NCBI GenBank assembly: GCA_029216955.1
Contig: JANAVB010044017.1
Coordinates: forward strand, 6,798,002-6,862,001
Reading direction: 5' to 3'
Source of the DNA: Iris pallida
Taxonomy: Eukaryota; Streptophyta; Magnoliopsida; Asparagales; Iridaceae
DNA length: 64,000 nt
Shown here: positions 34,007 to 45,096 of the stretch, one piece after another
Numbering within the stretch: the first letter of the stretch is position 1
Layout of the letters: each line of letters starts with the position of its first letter
Translations under genes and position numbers: made by a program
Notes under the pieces: generated by a model
Seen by the model: the letters and a program-made list of their open reading frames with translations, nothing else
Told to the model about the DNA's origin: nothing
The model's database searches: none

Positions 34007-35845
34007 TGTAGTGCCCCACTCCCGTTGGGACGAAGCACGATATAATAGGCTCGTGGCAAGTCAGACATGGTCGGAAACATAGATGGCTAGTCTGACTCAG
34101 CGACGAGTTTGGTATACAAAACTATGGCATCAATAAAATCGATTTGGACGAATGATATGAGTACCGTTCCAACTAATGGATCGGCTACTGCTGAAATAAG
34201 TCCTAGATGCAGTAGACTGTGTCTTGGCGAATGAACTCTAAAGAGAGTGACGCAACTAGTCGGCTGTGGGTTTTGTTGGTTTTCTTGGCTTTCTGAATGA
34301 ATTGTTGTGTGGGTTTGATAAGTGTACTTTCGCGTCGATTTCTGAATGCGTCTTTGAGAATTTCGAAGGAAGGATTGAAGGAAGGGTTCTAATTCGATGC
34401 TCGTGACATTGCAGGAGTTCGTGTAATTGACATTTGATCGTCGCTAAGCGTTCTCCTACTCTCGACGCAATCTCTTTTGGTGGGTGGTTCTTCGGCCCCT
34501 TCTTTTCTACTCCTTTCCGCCAACAAAATTCTTAAAGTTCAACGTTCAAATCGATGATGCTAACTGGATATATGCTTTGCCACTAAGATTAAGAACCTGG
34601 GATAATATAGCAACTTAGAAAAGTTAACTCTGAATCTATAAGTTTCACACTAAGTAGAGAAAAGATAAAGTTCTAGGATATAGATAGAATTTGTTTCATG
34701 TTCTGCAAAACATAAAGAAGAAACTTTGGTTGCGGTATATTACGCCTCTGAGAATTTGGTGCCTACGGGATGCTAAATCAGAACGTACGGCTTCGGGAAA
34801 AAGAACCCTTGCACGAGTAGAAATGATTATGTGGTTTAATAATGTCTATACTATACAATTTACTTCATACATATTAAACTTTTCATACACTCATATGGTC
34901 ATGGACGACTTGTGCACAAGGTGAGCTTTCCTCGAGACGATACCCAGGGCGCTGGGACCGAATCGACCTAGGAGAAAATTATGGAATCGTGCTTCGGCGC
35001 GAGACATTGTGAGACCTCTAGTTAGGCTCGCAACCTGGACTGGTAGGACGCGTCGCTATGCTACGTAATCGTCCTCCATGGTGTCGATATCACCAATGAC
35101 CGCATATAAGAAAGATTGCACGCTCACCTTTTATCTTGTGCAGGTGGTAAGTATTATTTATATTTCGTACATGAAAGGAGCACGGCCGTGGTAAGATAAG
35201 TTAAAATTGGTTATATTGTTACTGGTTAAAATGTGCCTTCGATATGAACTACAATTCATATAGTTCTAAATAGAAAGATCACTTCGTATGCTAGAATCCT
35301 TAATAAGAAGTGTCGATTTAGACGAGTGGGTTCGTCCCATCCACTAGCAAGTGCGCTAACCCCCAACTCCCCAGGTAACGAGCGCGCTATGGGAGCTCGA
35401 AACTAGACTGAAGCTGAAGAACGGGAGGCAGCACGAACCTCTCCTATTTTAAATATTTTGAAGCCCAATTCAGATCGAAGGTATTTTATTCAAATGTATA
35501 AAGGTGCATGAATGTATGGAACGACAAGGATTATTTCATGGCAACTTGGCAAGAGTTTTCTTTTGTGTTCAAAGATGTAGCTGCAATGGAATATGTAATG
35601 TAAAAAATGACCTTGCACATACTTTGCAAGTTTTATGAATCAAAAGCTAAATTCCTTCCTATTATATGTCTTCAACTCTCTGTACTGTTTAATTTCAACG
35701 TGTCGTCTCAAAGGAAATTCCAAGTACACATTCTTGCCTTGTACAAGTCTAATAAAGACATGTACGGCATCACGTCCCGACTCGTGGGATCGATTCATCT
35801 CGAGTCAAGGCAATGACGACCGATTGGACGAGTCGGGGCGTAACA
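34007..35845 (+). repeat. Element A 3' LTR
   Basis: This complete LTR of 1839 bp runs from TGTAGTGCCCC to GGGGCGTAACA. Positions 34404-35845 pair with 1-1446. There is no gene in it. Confidence 0.92.
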
Positions 35846-38321
35846 ACGGCACCTTCGGGTCGTCTCCTTGTCGCGAAACCAATTTTTGGGTCTCGTCCAG
35901 ATCGATACCTAGCGGAATCTATTCTTCATTAATTTTTTTTTGGAGATTAATAGGATTTGTTTAATTTGGTATGTTCTCGTGATTTGATTGTGAGACAAAC
36001 TAAGGTTAATTTTGGGGGTTTTTCATGTAAAAATCGTGTTTTAGTGTTAATCACATAACCACTGTCTCCACATTTTTGCATTTAGGAATTGTTTAATTTG
36101 GTATATTCTTGTGATTGGAATGTGAGACAAACTAAGGTTAATTTTGGGGGTTTTCCATGCAAAATTGTGTTTTGATGTTAATCCATAAAAAATGTTGCAT
36201 CTAGCATCATGGAATTGTTGTTCAATCAAAGATTCTTTCCACTGAGTTATGATGTTAATCACATAATCACTGTCTCAACATTTTTCTGATCCATGGTAGT
36301 TAGCATTTGCAATCAACTCATTATTTAATGTTTATTACTGCCATTATGGAGAATGGCCTTGAAGTCCTTGCAATTTCACCTTTGTTTGAAGCTTTTGATT
36401 TTAGCCTTTGCCTAAAGATTTGTGCAATTAGAGTTGGAAAAACATTTATCCTTAGCCATGCAAACATTGGAGTACGTGAAATTAGGTGGCACCATGGGGA
36501 AGGAAATATTTTTTCCTTCGGGGAAAACCAAAAGAGTGAGCCAATAATGTTGAAGCTTTACATGTTTATGCTTTTTAGATTTTGTTTAGTTGATTCTTTA
36601 TGTACGTGAATACAAAATGCATATGTATATAATACACAAGGGTACACATTTACAGAAATGCATGTACATATACACTCATGCAGCAATGGATTAGATAATG
36701 GAATGACTAAATCGGGATATGCATGTGTTATCTTATTGAATAGTGAAGTGCGGAGCCACGAATTATACATTTCCATACGAAAAATCCTTCCAGTTTAGCT
36801 TAGAAGTTGTTATATGCACTATCCACAATCCTCCTGCAGCTGAATCATAGTATATCTAAGTAGCTTTACATAACTCAATTCAGCTATCAGATTGTCATTT
36901 CATTAAATATGTAATGCATAATATACAAATGCTTTGGAGTTATGGTGCAGTGCAGAGAACATCTGGTCTCCTGTAGGCACTTGTGTTACACAATTATATT
37001 GACATGATTTTAGTTTAATCTTACATGCATAGACATATATAGTACACAACTGATGGTCACTTGTACAATTTACCTAGTTGTACATCTGGTGGTTACAGTC
37101 TTGAGACCCAAGTTTTTGAACCAAGCTAGATTGAAGGCTAGTAAATGTGTTTGCAACAATACTCCCCTGATAAACATTATACATGTCTTTGCAAGAAAAA
37201 AAACCCTTATCGATTGAGTCTCGATGGAAAAGTAGATTAATTTGCAATCTAGTTGAATACAATTGAATGTTAAGCTCAGGCATAGGTACATACGTTAAGA
37301 AGTATTAAGTGAAAAGCTGCAAATCGCATAAGACTGGCAAAGACTAGCTAAGTAGTCCTAAAATCACTAGTGGACTGACAAAGAGGAAGGTAGATGCATA
37401 TTTTACTATCAGTAACGATTACGCAAGCCAATAACCAAGTATTGATGCATCTTACACTGACCTCACCAAGTAAAATGATAGCAAGTCAATGAGCGACTGA
37501 TGTTCATGGATGGAATAAGGAGAAAAATAACATGTGCCAGGAGGTTCACTTTTATGGTTGTCAGGACTCAGGACGTGCACTTTGCATGATTAATTGAGAA
37601 CTTCCTATTCTATGCTTTTGTAGTTGCCAGGAGGGTGCACTTTGCATACATCCACTCGTTATCTTTCCCCACCAAATGATCCATATACCTCTCTTTTGTA
37701 GCTTCAAGACGTTCCGAGAAATATAAATTAGCCATAGAGATCTATATTACTGTGCTCATTTCTCTTGAATCCAGAAATACGTGTCTTTGGAAAAACCATA
37801 CTGTAAGATGTGGTACAATTTTTCCTGGTACCAAAGTGGTTTTGTATTTGATTCCAATTAAGTTTATTATTTCTTAATTATCATGTACTTCTATTTTCTC
37901 TATTACAACTTCTTTTACGAAATTGGTCAACTTTCTACAGCTGTACCATGCTAAATATTTTCTTTGGTTAAGCTACTAAGCAGTTTAAATATATTTTTCA
38001 TAAGGATTATAGTATATGGAAGACTTTGGCTATCGGGCATTCTTAACTTCATACAGATGCTAGAATTGTAGGATGCATTTTGTTATATACCAGAATTACT
38101 ATTTGATATGGGTCTATTTTTTGACTTTTTTTTGTTATTTCATTATCAGAGTTAAAATTCATATGGAGTTGGGGTTTATTTTCCTGATTAACTCTCTAGG
38201 AATCTAGGTTCATCACACCAGACAGGATTCTGCCTGCCTCAGATACCTCATTATATTTTTTTTAGCCATAATGCTATCGTATTTCTTCCTACAAGTGAAA
38301 TGCTTATAACCTGTTGTTTAG
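35846..38321. other. Non-coding flank of element A
   Basis: AT-rich DNA right of element A. Apart from the tandem duplication at 35948-36290 I see no gene, no TE domain and no clear repeat. The longest open stretch on + (36307-36609) has no recognisable domain. This may be remnants of host intron or intergenic DNA upstream of the transporter pseudogene. Confidence 0.5.
35948..36290 (+). repeat. Local tandem duplication (~130 bp) with a ~70-bp insert in copy 2
   Basis: Copy 1 (about 35948-36070) and copy 2 (from about 36083) share TTGTTTAATTTGGTAT, GTGAGACAAACTAAGG and TGTTAATCACATAA. In copy 2 the sequence GATGTTAATC occurs twice (about 36173 and 36251) around an extra ~70 bp, like a small insertion with a duplicated target. 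Confidence 0.75.
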
Positions 38322-39199
38322 GCTATGCATTCTACTCTAATGTATATTGCAGAAACTACCCCAAGTTAAATATGAGGAAGTCTGACCTCCCTGAAAGAAT
38401 TTTTATAGTCATAGGCATGCTTGTAAGTTTTGTATCTTTATTTATCCGTTCTTTGTACCTTGTTATTTGCAAGTATTTATTCCCTTCATATCGTTCATTT
38501 TGGTTACGTAGCTTGCAGTCTCTATGTTGACATGGTTTCTGGGTGGCGCTATATATATGGCATGATAGTTTCCCAATATGTCTGATCATGGGCATTGGTA
38601 TGTGTTGGTTGCCGCCATCACCTTGATGGCTGCTTTTGTGCGTAGTGCAAGGAAGGGGAAGTGTGATTGATGTAAAGAAAACTGCTATCTGTTGTTTGTG
38701 TCACTTGAGGGGCTAACCTATTGGTCCTTCAGCTTCAGAACAAGTTGATGCAATTTTGGATGAGCTTTCTTCTCCTGGTGAAGAGAAAGAAGCGTCCTTC
38801 TAGGAAATATTTCAAGGAAAATGCTTGAAAGCACTGATAATTGGTGCAGGATTGGCCTTTTTTCAGCAGGTAACTATACTATTTATGGTCTTGTATTTAT
38901 GATGAACTTCCAGTGGTATATATCCTTTCCAGTACTTTTTCTGGATTCCTACCTTTATTTGTTGACTCATTTTTTATTTCAATCTCAGGTCACAGGGCAA
39001 CCAAGTTTATTGTACTATGCTGCAACCATCCTTCAGGTGTCCTTATTTTCTCTGTATTGACTAAGAAATGCTGAAATCTTTCAGCTTATAAAGATCAATA
39101 TAAATACTATGATACCAACACAAACAATGTTTACAGAATGCAGGGTTCTCTGCTGCATCAGATGCTACTCGTGTCTCAATTCTTCTGGGTATATTGAAG
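38322..39199 (+). pseudogene. Sugar transporter pseudogene, vacuolar glucose transporter (VGT1)-like
   Basis: Four exon-like pieces with intact-looking splice borders match the middle of a plant MFS sugar transporter of the VGT / D-xylose-proton-symporter-like group. Piece 1 is 38322-38422 (AMHSTLMYIAETTPS, then LTSLKE). Piece 2 is 38518-38869 (VSGWRYIYG, IMGIGMCWLPPSP, KALIIGAGLAFFQQ). Piece 3 is 38989-39036 (VTGQPSLLYYAATILQ). Piece 4 is 39137-39199 (NAGFSAASDATRVSILLGIL). These are membrane segments and the central loop of a 12-helix carrier. Stops (two in piece 1, three in piece 2) and frameshifts near 38396 and 38560 make it dead. Exons for the N-terminus and the last third are not found nearby. 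Confidence 0.85.
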
Positions 39200-40334
39200 G
39201 TAGAATCCCTTAGACAAAGGCAATGGTGTAGCAACTTAACTCCAACTTACATTCTGACAAATCTATGGCATGAAACGATTTATTTTTTCTTGTATAATTG
39301 ATACAGATATGTATTGAGATATGAAGTTAACATAAGTCATAATATGCTAGAATGTTCTTCTCTTTCTAATCATACTCATAACACTTCTCCATGTTGAGAT
39401 CTCTCTCTCTCTCTCTCTCTACTCCCGTTGACATTAAAAGCAAATATGCATTAGGTACCAACAATTGAATTAGTCATTATGAATGAAATTAATGAGAAAT
39501 TGGTTACATGATTTGCTTGTTCTTTACTGTTCTTATCTTATTTATTTGTAGTCCAAAGACAGTATGTCCAATATGTGTTCGACCTGACACAACTCACATT
39601 TTTGGATTGTGCTTCCTAGGTCTTTCGTTCCCAGTTGGTTTGCTTTAAGCATTCTATAAGGCATATCAATTTCTTCAAACTCTATTTTCTTCCTTGACTA
39701 AAATGGAGCATAGTATAAGATTTGAGTTGCTATGTCAAAATAAATACAATCTAAGGGTCTTATATATAAAACCACTTAACTTCAATACTGATTTTTGGAT
39801 AAAAAAAAAGTGATTTGGTCGTGACATATCGAATGTTCATTAAAAGGCGTGTTTATATTAAATACTTTTAGTAAAATTTCAAGGGTGTGTATTTCCTTAT
39901 GTTTTAGGATAAGATATTGACCCTTTGGATCTTCGGTGATCCATGTAACTAGTAAGTAAGCATTAGGAGACAATTTAAAGATGCTTGGAAAATTGGTTCA
40001 CTAGCCTAATGGCAGGAATAGATATAGTCTTCATCCAATTTCTTTAGGTTTAGTTATCAATGCATTGTTCCGAGCAACTTGTGCTATGATAAGTCATAAA
40101 ATATTTATTTGTTGACGTACCATTCTCTCCTATCAAGAATTATTAAAACATTCTTTTTACAATTTAATGATATTTCTTTGGTTAACGAAAATTATTTTTT
40201 GTCTCAATGGCATTTATTGTGGTAGTTTTCCCTTATTAGTTCTGGTCTATAGGACGTATATACTTGACAATGCCATAACTATCATCCCATATTCTAGTTT
40301 CATGACTATAATGCTATTGCATTGCCAAATTATA
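39200..40334. other. Non-coding DNA between the two gene fragments
   Basis: AT-rich, with a CT run at 39402-39421. No exon of the transporter or of cystathionine gamma-synthase is recognisable here, and no TE ends are evident. Confidence 0.5.
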
Positions 40335-40571
40335 CACGTATACTATCCAGGTCTGCTAAGTCATCCAGAGCATCACATTGTCAAGCGACAAATGAATGGT
40401 TTTGGTGGTGTGGTCAATTTTGAGGTGAGCCATGTTATACAATCGTTATCCTTTACATCTATTGCCATCCTTTACTGCTATTGTTCAGTATCAATATTTT
40501 AAAGCTTTGTTATGCAGTTAAACGGAGGCTTGAGCTCTATTGTGAAGTTTATTGATTATTTGAAGATACAC
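40335..40571 (+). pseudogene. Cystathionine gamma-synthase gene fragment (two exons)
   Basis: Cystathionine gamma-synthase is the plastid PLP enzyme that commits homoserine phosphate and cysteine to methionine synthesis. Exon piece 1 (about 40335-40424) encodes VYYPGLLSHPEHHIVKRQM and NGFGGVVNFE, highly characteristic of the enzyme's C-terminal domain, followed by a GT donor. Exon piece 2 (40518-40568, after TATGCAG) encodes LNGGLSSIVKFIDYLKI, the next stretch of the protein. After that the conserved PYIAPSFGG sequence is absent and a stop follows. All N-terminal and catalytic-lysine exons are missing. This is a fragment, not a functional gene. Confidence 0.82.
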
Positions 40572-40929
40572 AAATTTGTGAGGTTTTAAATTTTCTTTTT
40601 TTTTGTACTGCACTTGATATTGTAAGCTAGCAATAACATTCTCTCTTTTTTGTTCATCATGAGAATGAAACAGTTGTGAGCTAGTAACATCGGAGTTACT
40701 TTTTGTTTTTTGATGGAATAATGCTATGTGAACTTGATGCATTTATTAGTTAATAAGATTTTTATTGAGTTTTTTCATTGTGGATGATTGTTGATGTTTA
40801 TATGAAATTTTATGTTCAGATGTATTTCAGTTTTATATAAAGGATAAACAGGTTTCAATCGATTTGATATGAATGGATTGAGTATTTTTTTTAATTCTAT
40901 TTCCACAAGAATGACAGACCTTACCTGTT
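40572..40929. other. Non-coding AT-rich DNA
   Basis: Nothing recognisable between the synthase fragment and the repeat block at 40930. Confidence 0.5.
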
Positions 40930-41155
40930 GAAAAAGTAAAAAAATCGTGGCAGACCAATTTATAGGTTATTTGACAGTTTTAGTCCGTCGTTTTTATTTG
41001 ACAGATAATAACTGTTGTTTTATTCAGCTATAAAACGACAGCCAAAACTGTCGTTCAAATTTTGGGATGCGCTATTAACGACGGATGTTCTGACAGGTCA
41101 AAACTGTCGTTTAATATAATTTGTGACGGTTTTGGTCTGTCAAAAAATGCATGTT
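40930..41155. repeat. Subterminal-type repeat block (CACTA-like remnant)
   Basis: Short inverted and direct copies of a unit near CGACAGTTTTGACC recur: GACAGTTTTAGTCCGTCG, CGACAGCCAAAACTGTCG, GACAGGTCAAAACTGTCG and GACGGTTTTGGTCTGTCA. Dense oriented short repeats like these are typical for CACTA subterminal regions. No TIR or coding domain is visible here, so the class call is tentative. Confidence 0.45.
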
Positions 41156-41841
41156 TTGGCATAATGAATAGATAATATCTTCACTAAATACCTAGCTGAA
41201 GATCGTTTTAACTTTCTACGAAGAGAATTAGAAATTTTGGACATTGAAGTTTTATAATTGTATATTACTTGACCTGAATTCATAAAATAGTAGAAAGTAT
41301 TTTGGTTATAAGCCGAAAGAGATCTTCTGACAAAAAGGCGTAAAAGTCTAAGCAATACGGTGCCAAGTGTCTTAAGACTACTGCTAGCTGGGATCCGGCC
41401 TCTACAACTAACCCGAAATATTTGATATATTTTTTGCATTTCGGTTAATTAATATAAATTATTTTTCATCGAAACAAAAATTTTAAATTACTACTTTGTA
41501 TACATGTTAAAACCGATATCAAATTGCCCAAGTCTGTTCAGACTACCAAAGGACTGAGCTCGGACCGAGCTCTGTTCGAACTCGAGCTGAACTCGGTCAA
41601 GGCTAAATCCGAACATAAGCTGGACCGTCGGGCCCCCTCTTTTAAAAACCTCACATCATCCACATCTTCCCCATTACAAACAGCAGCAGGCCACCGAAAC
41701 CCTAACCCTAGCCTCCTAATTCTCCTTCGCCCAAGCCTTCCAACGTCTAAAAGTTTGGATTTGGAGCTATTTCAGGATTCTCTTCCATTTTTCGTACTCA
41801 ATTTCAGTATATTTCGATCATTTCCCTACTTTCCATTTTTA

Positions 41842-42710
41842 ATGGCACCCAAAGTGTTTCATGCTTCCAAAAAGAAGAGAAAAGTTAGAGAAGCTTCCTC
41901 TTCTAATGCTCAAAAGGAAGGTTTTTTCTCACTTTTTAGTCCCTCCATGCCGGATTGTGACTATTATGATGAGTTCATCTTTGTTTCCATTGATGCATCC
42001 AATGAGTGGTTCACCGACTTTGTCAAACGGATAATTTGTCCGAGGAATCCGATCAATTTTACTTTATTTCCTGATAATTTATCCGTATTTGAACACATTA
42101 GATTTGAAAAATTGGTATAATCTAGTTATCTAATTTATTGGAATGCAATTCAAATGGCACAGTTAGATCTAAAGTCGGTGGAATAGATATCGAATTTGAA
42201 GCTGATGATTTGGCTATCATGCTTCATATTCCTAATGAAGGGGAAGCACTTGTGGACTTAACAAAAGTTCAATTTTCGGCCCACATGACTTCAGATTCAT
42301 TTCGTGATAGGTTATGTGAACCCAATCCACGTCCCAAAGGTCGCTTTCGACCTAAAGACATGAACGACTATTTTTATGATTCAAATCAGATGGTATTTTT
42401 AGTTATCATTCCTAAACAAACTTCTACCAATAAAATTACTTATCTTGAGCTCTCTACTATTTACCATCTCCACTTTGAGATTCCATTTAGTTTAGCTAAG
42501 ATGATTATTTCTTCTATAGAACGTTGTCATAAGAAACCGCGAAACCTTATAGCGAAGTATCTTCCATATATCTTTGAGTATTTTTATATCATCCTAGATG
42601 ACTATCCTCGAAATGCTCCACTTGTTTTTTTCATATGCAACGTCGAGTCGCTCATACTCCACAATACAGGCTCCTCTACATCCTCCTCCTATTGTTGTCC
42701 CATCAGCTAG
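41842..42710 (+). pseudogene. Putative plant transposon protein (element G interior)
   Basis: The frame is open from ATG 41842 (MAPKVFHASKKKRKVREASS, basic and nuclear-signal-like) to a stop at 42118. Coding sense continues in a shifted frame from about 42138 to 42710: VGGIDIEFEADDLAIMLHIP and LAKMIISSIERCHKKPRNL resemble the family of plant transposon-derived proteins annotated as putative plant transposon protein domain. Its biochemical role is unknown. The leader just upstream has AAACCCTAACCCTAG (about 41698), a telobox-like promoter or leader element. The frameshift and stops make the copy non-functional. Confidence 0.55.
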
Positions 42711-43541
42711 TTCCCATCTTTTCTATCCTCCCACAAGCGTCACCCTTGAGTCCTTCCAGGCATTGGTTATGGATCAGTTTTGATCTATGGCTTTCATACC
42801 ACACTGTAATTTTAAGTCATGACCAACACTATGAGGGATTTTAGCTACAGCTTTGCTTACAACCCTGCAGTCCCATTCCTGTGGTTCGTGACCCCTTGGT
42901 GCTCGGTTGTCGGATTGATGATCCGGAGCCTCAGCGCTATTTTGACCCTTCTGCTGCTCGATATGATTCACACCGCACTACTGAGTCTGGGAACCCTTCT
43001 CGGGCGGCTGATACTGATGAGGATGAGGATGATGTCTAGTGTTACAGAGTCACTATTATATTATAGTTGCATTTTTAGTTTCATGTATTAGTGATATATG
43101 CTTCTTCAAAGCATTATTCACTTTTTAGTATTCTGAGATAGTTTATGATTTTAGCACTCTATGTATGCATTTCTAGTTATGTGTTTTCTTCTATGCCTTA
43201 CTAGTTTATGTATTATCTGTTTTCATCTCTGGTGAGTACTTTGATTTTTTTATCATTTTGATTATGTGACAAATGATGGAGAATTATATGATTTCTACTT
43301 AAAACAATGTTGAATACTACTACTACATATGCGTGTTACTCTGAAAATTTGGTTTGAGATAATTTTTGCTAGATTTTAGATGTTCTGAGGACTTGATCTT
43401 TTATTGCGGGGAAGCAAGATTATGAGCAAGCTAATGTAAATGAGCAAGCTACTTTCGTACAGTACCAACCTACTTCTGAAGAAGTTGAACATTTGTTAAG
43501 TATCAATCGCAGTTTTGTCAAATTATCAAAATAGGGGAGAT
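42711..43541 (+). other. Element G interior, non-coding part and polypurine tract
   Basis: Low-complexity Pro/Ser-type sequence followed by AT-rich DNA without a recognised gene. A short glutamine/glutamate-rich piece near 43420-43535 precedes the PPT (about 43527-43541). Confidence 0.5.
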
Positions 43542-44276
43542 TGTTGGCCCATGTAGTCATGATCAACCTGATTTCGGTAATTGACTTAAAACTATGACTT
43601 TGATACGTAAAGCAAGAAAACTACAGAATAATGCAGCTGATCTCGTCAAGCAAACTTTTATAATTTTATTTTGTATTTTTTATTTATTGAGTCTAGGTTA
43701 TTTTGTGAGTAGAATATTACTGACATTTAGAAGATCATCCTTACAAAAACAAAGCCATCTTTTTCCAAACCAAACCAACATCCAAAAAGCCATTCAGAAC
43801 CAAAATCAATCCTGAAATCCTACTAGCCAAACTCGGGAAGAGTTCTACCAAACTCGGTCTCCTTGATTCACTCCTGGTCAGAATGAATACCTAGTCTTTT
43901 GGATCTCAAACGTTCAAAATTTTGAATGTTGTCCTAACCGAATTTTGCTCAAACTCTGGTTCAAAAATATCTATAAATAGAGAAGAGTTTTTTATTTTAC
44001 TCACTCATCTCATTTTTCATCTTATCTATTCATTCTAAATCCATCCTATTACAAAGAGCTTTTCAATCTTCACATTTCCGTGACAACTCACATTCTTCTA
44101 AGTGTCGGTGTTTTTTTATTAGAAGTGTTCGAATTGTACAAGTTTGGAGTATAAAAGCTTTTTAGATAGTGTTGAAGTTTGTTCGTGGGCTTCGGATAAA
44201 AACACGACGTTATGAGAAGTTACCGTGTCCTTCAGAGTAAAGCACGTGGTATAACCTCTATTTTAAATAGTAGATT

Positions 44277-44740
44277 CACTACTAAAATAAGCCAAATTAG
44301 CGACGTCCAGATACGTCGCTAATTAAGGAAAATACGTCGCTAAAGGTAATTAGCGACGACTTTAGCGACGGAAAATGAAGGTCGCAAAAAAGCTAGTCGT
44401 AGATGACAAATTCGTCGTCCTACGTCGCTGTTTGCGACGTCACCACAATGTCGCTGGTTCGTCGCAAATTTGGCGACGTAGGGCAACGAATAGGAACGTT
44501 GCCAAATTAGCGACGTTGTGCGACTACGTAGCGACGTCGTTCCTTTTTATGTGCTGACATGTCATGCATACCACGTCAGCAGTTTAGCGACGTATGGCGA
44601 CCAAATTAGCAACGTCATCTCTATGACACGTCAGCTACTGAGCGACGGATTGCGACGGATAGCGACGTGATGGCACTAATTAGCGACGTCTATTTACGTC
44701 GCTATACGTCGTCGAACGTCGCTATACCTCGCAGATATTA
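44277..44740. repeat. CACTA left TIR and subterminal repeats
   Basis: The 13-bp TIR is followed by about 20 copies of GCGACG or CGTCGC-type motifs in both orientations, best form TTAGCGACGT. In CACTA elements such repeats bind the TNPA-type protein. Confidence 0.88.
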
Positions 44741-44758
44741 TAAAAAAAAATTAAAAAA

Positions 44759-44834
44759 ATATGTTTGGTATTTTTGTTATGCTGTGTGTCTGTGTTTACA
44801 CAGACACACATCATCACAAAAATACCAAACATAT
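44759..44834. repeat. Near-perfect 37-bp inverted repeat (hairpin)
   Basis: The arms 44759-44795 and 44798-44834 match at 35 of 37 positions around a 2-base centre. Arm ends read ATATGTTTGGTATTTTTG and CAAAAATACCAAACATAT. It lies just inside the left subterminal region of the CACTA element. Confidence 0.92.
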
Positions 44835-45096
44835 TCTTAAAAAAATTGGGCAGCACCTCCTTTGTATATCAGGTCATCGCTTATAACCCAGCGTAGGTAT
44901 AATTGTCATCCCCGTCGCAGATATCGCAAAGTAAATATCACAATAAAAATTGCAACAAAGTAAATATCACAAAGTAATATCCAACAAACATACATGTCCA
45001 CAATGGAGGAAAAATAAGAATGAAAATCAGTATACAGAACGGTCAATGGGCCCATAGGGCCAATACATACAAAAATGATAAAAAAAATCTACTTGA

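Larger units (their letters stand above)
1..35845 (+). mobile_element. Element A: Tekay-type chromovirus (Ty3/gypsy), split by three nested insertions
   Basis: This LTR retrotransposon runs from before the window to 35845. Its parts lie in order on the + strand: partial 5' LTR, initiator-Met PBS, gag, CCHC knuckles, protease, RT, RNase H, integrase, chromodomain, PPT and 3' LTR. It is interrupted at 2412-13086, 15116-27529 and 28346-32993. The coding sense resumes exactly after each interruption, so all three insertions came later. Subtracting them and adding about 400 bp of missing 5' LTR gives roughly 8.5 kb, a normal size for this clade. Stops and frameshifts make it non-functional. The right target-site copy would be acggc (35846-35850); the left one lies outside the window. 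Confidence 0.93.

Noticed and set aside
36307..36609. 100-codon + ORF as a host gene
   Set aside because: No recognised domain, no splice context linking it to the transporter, and AT-rich surroundings.
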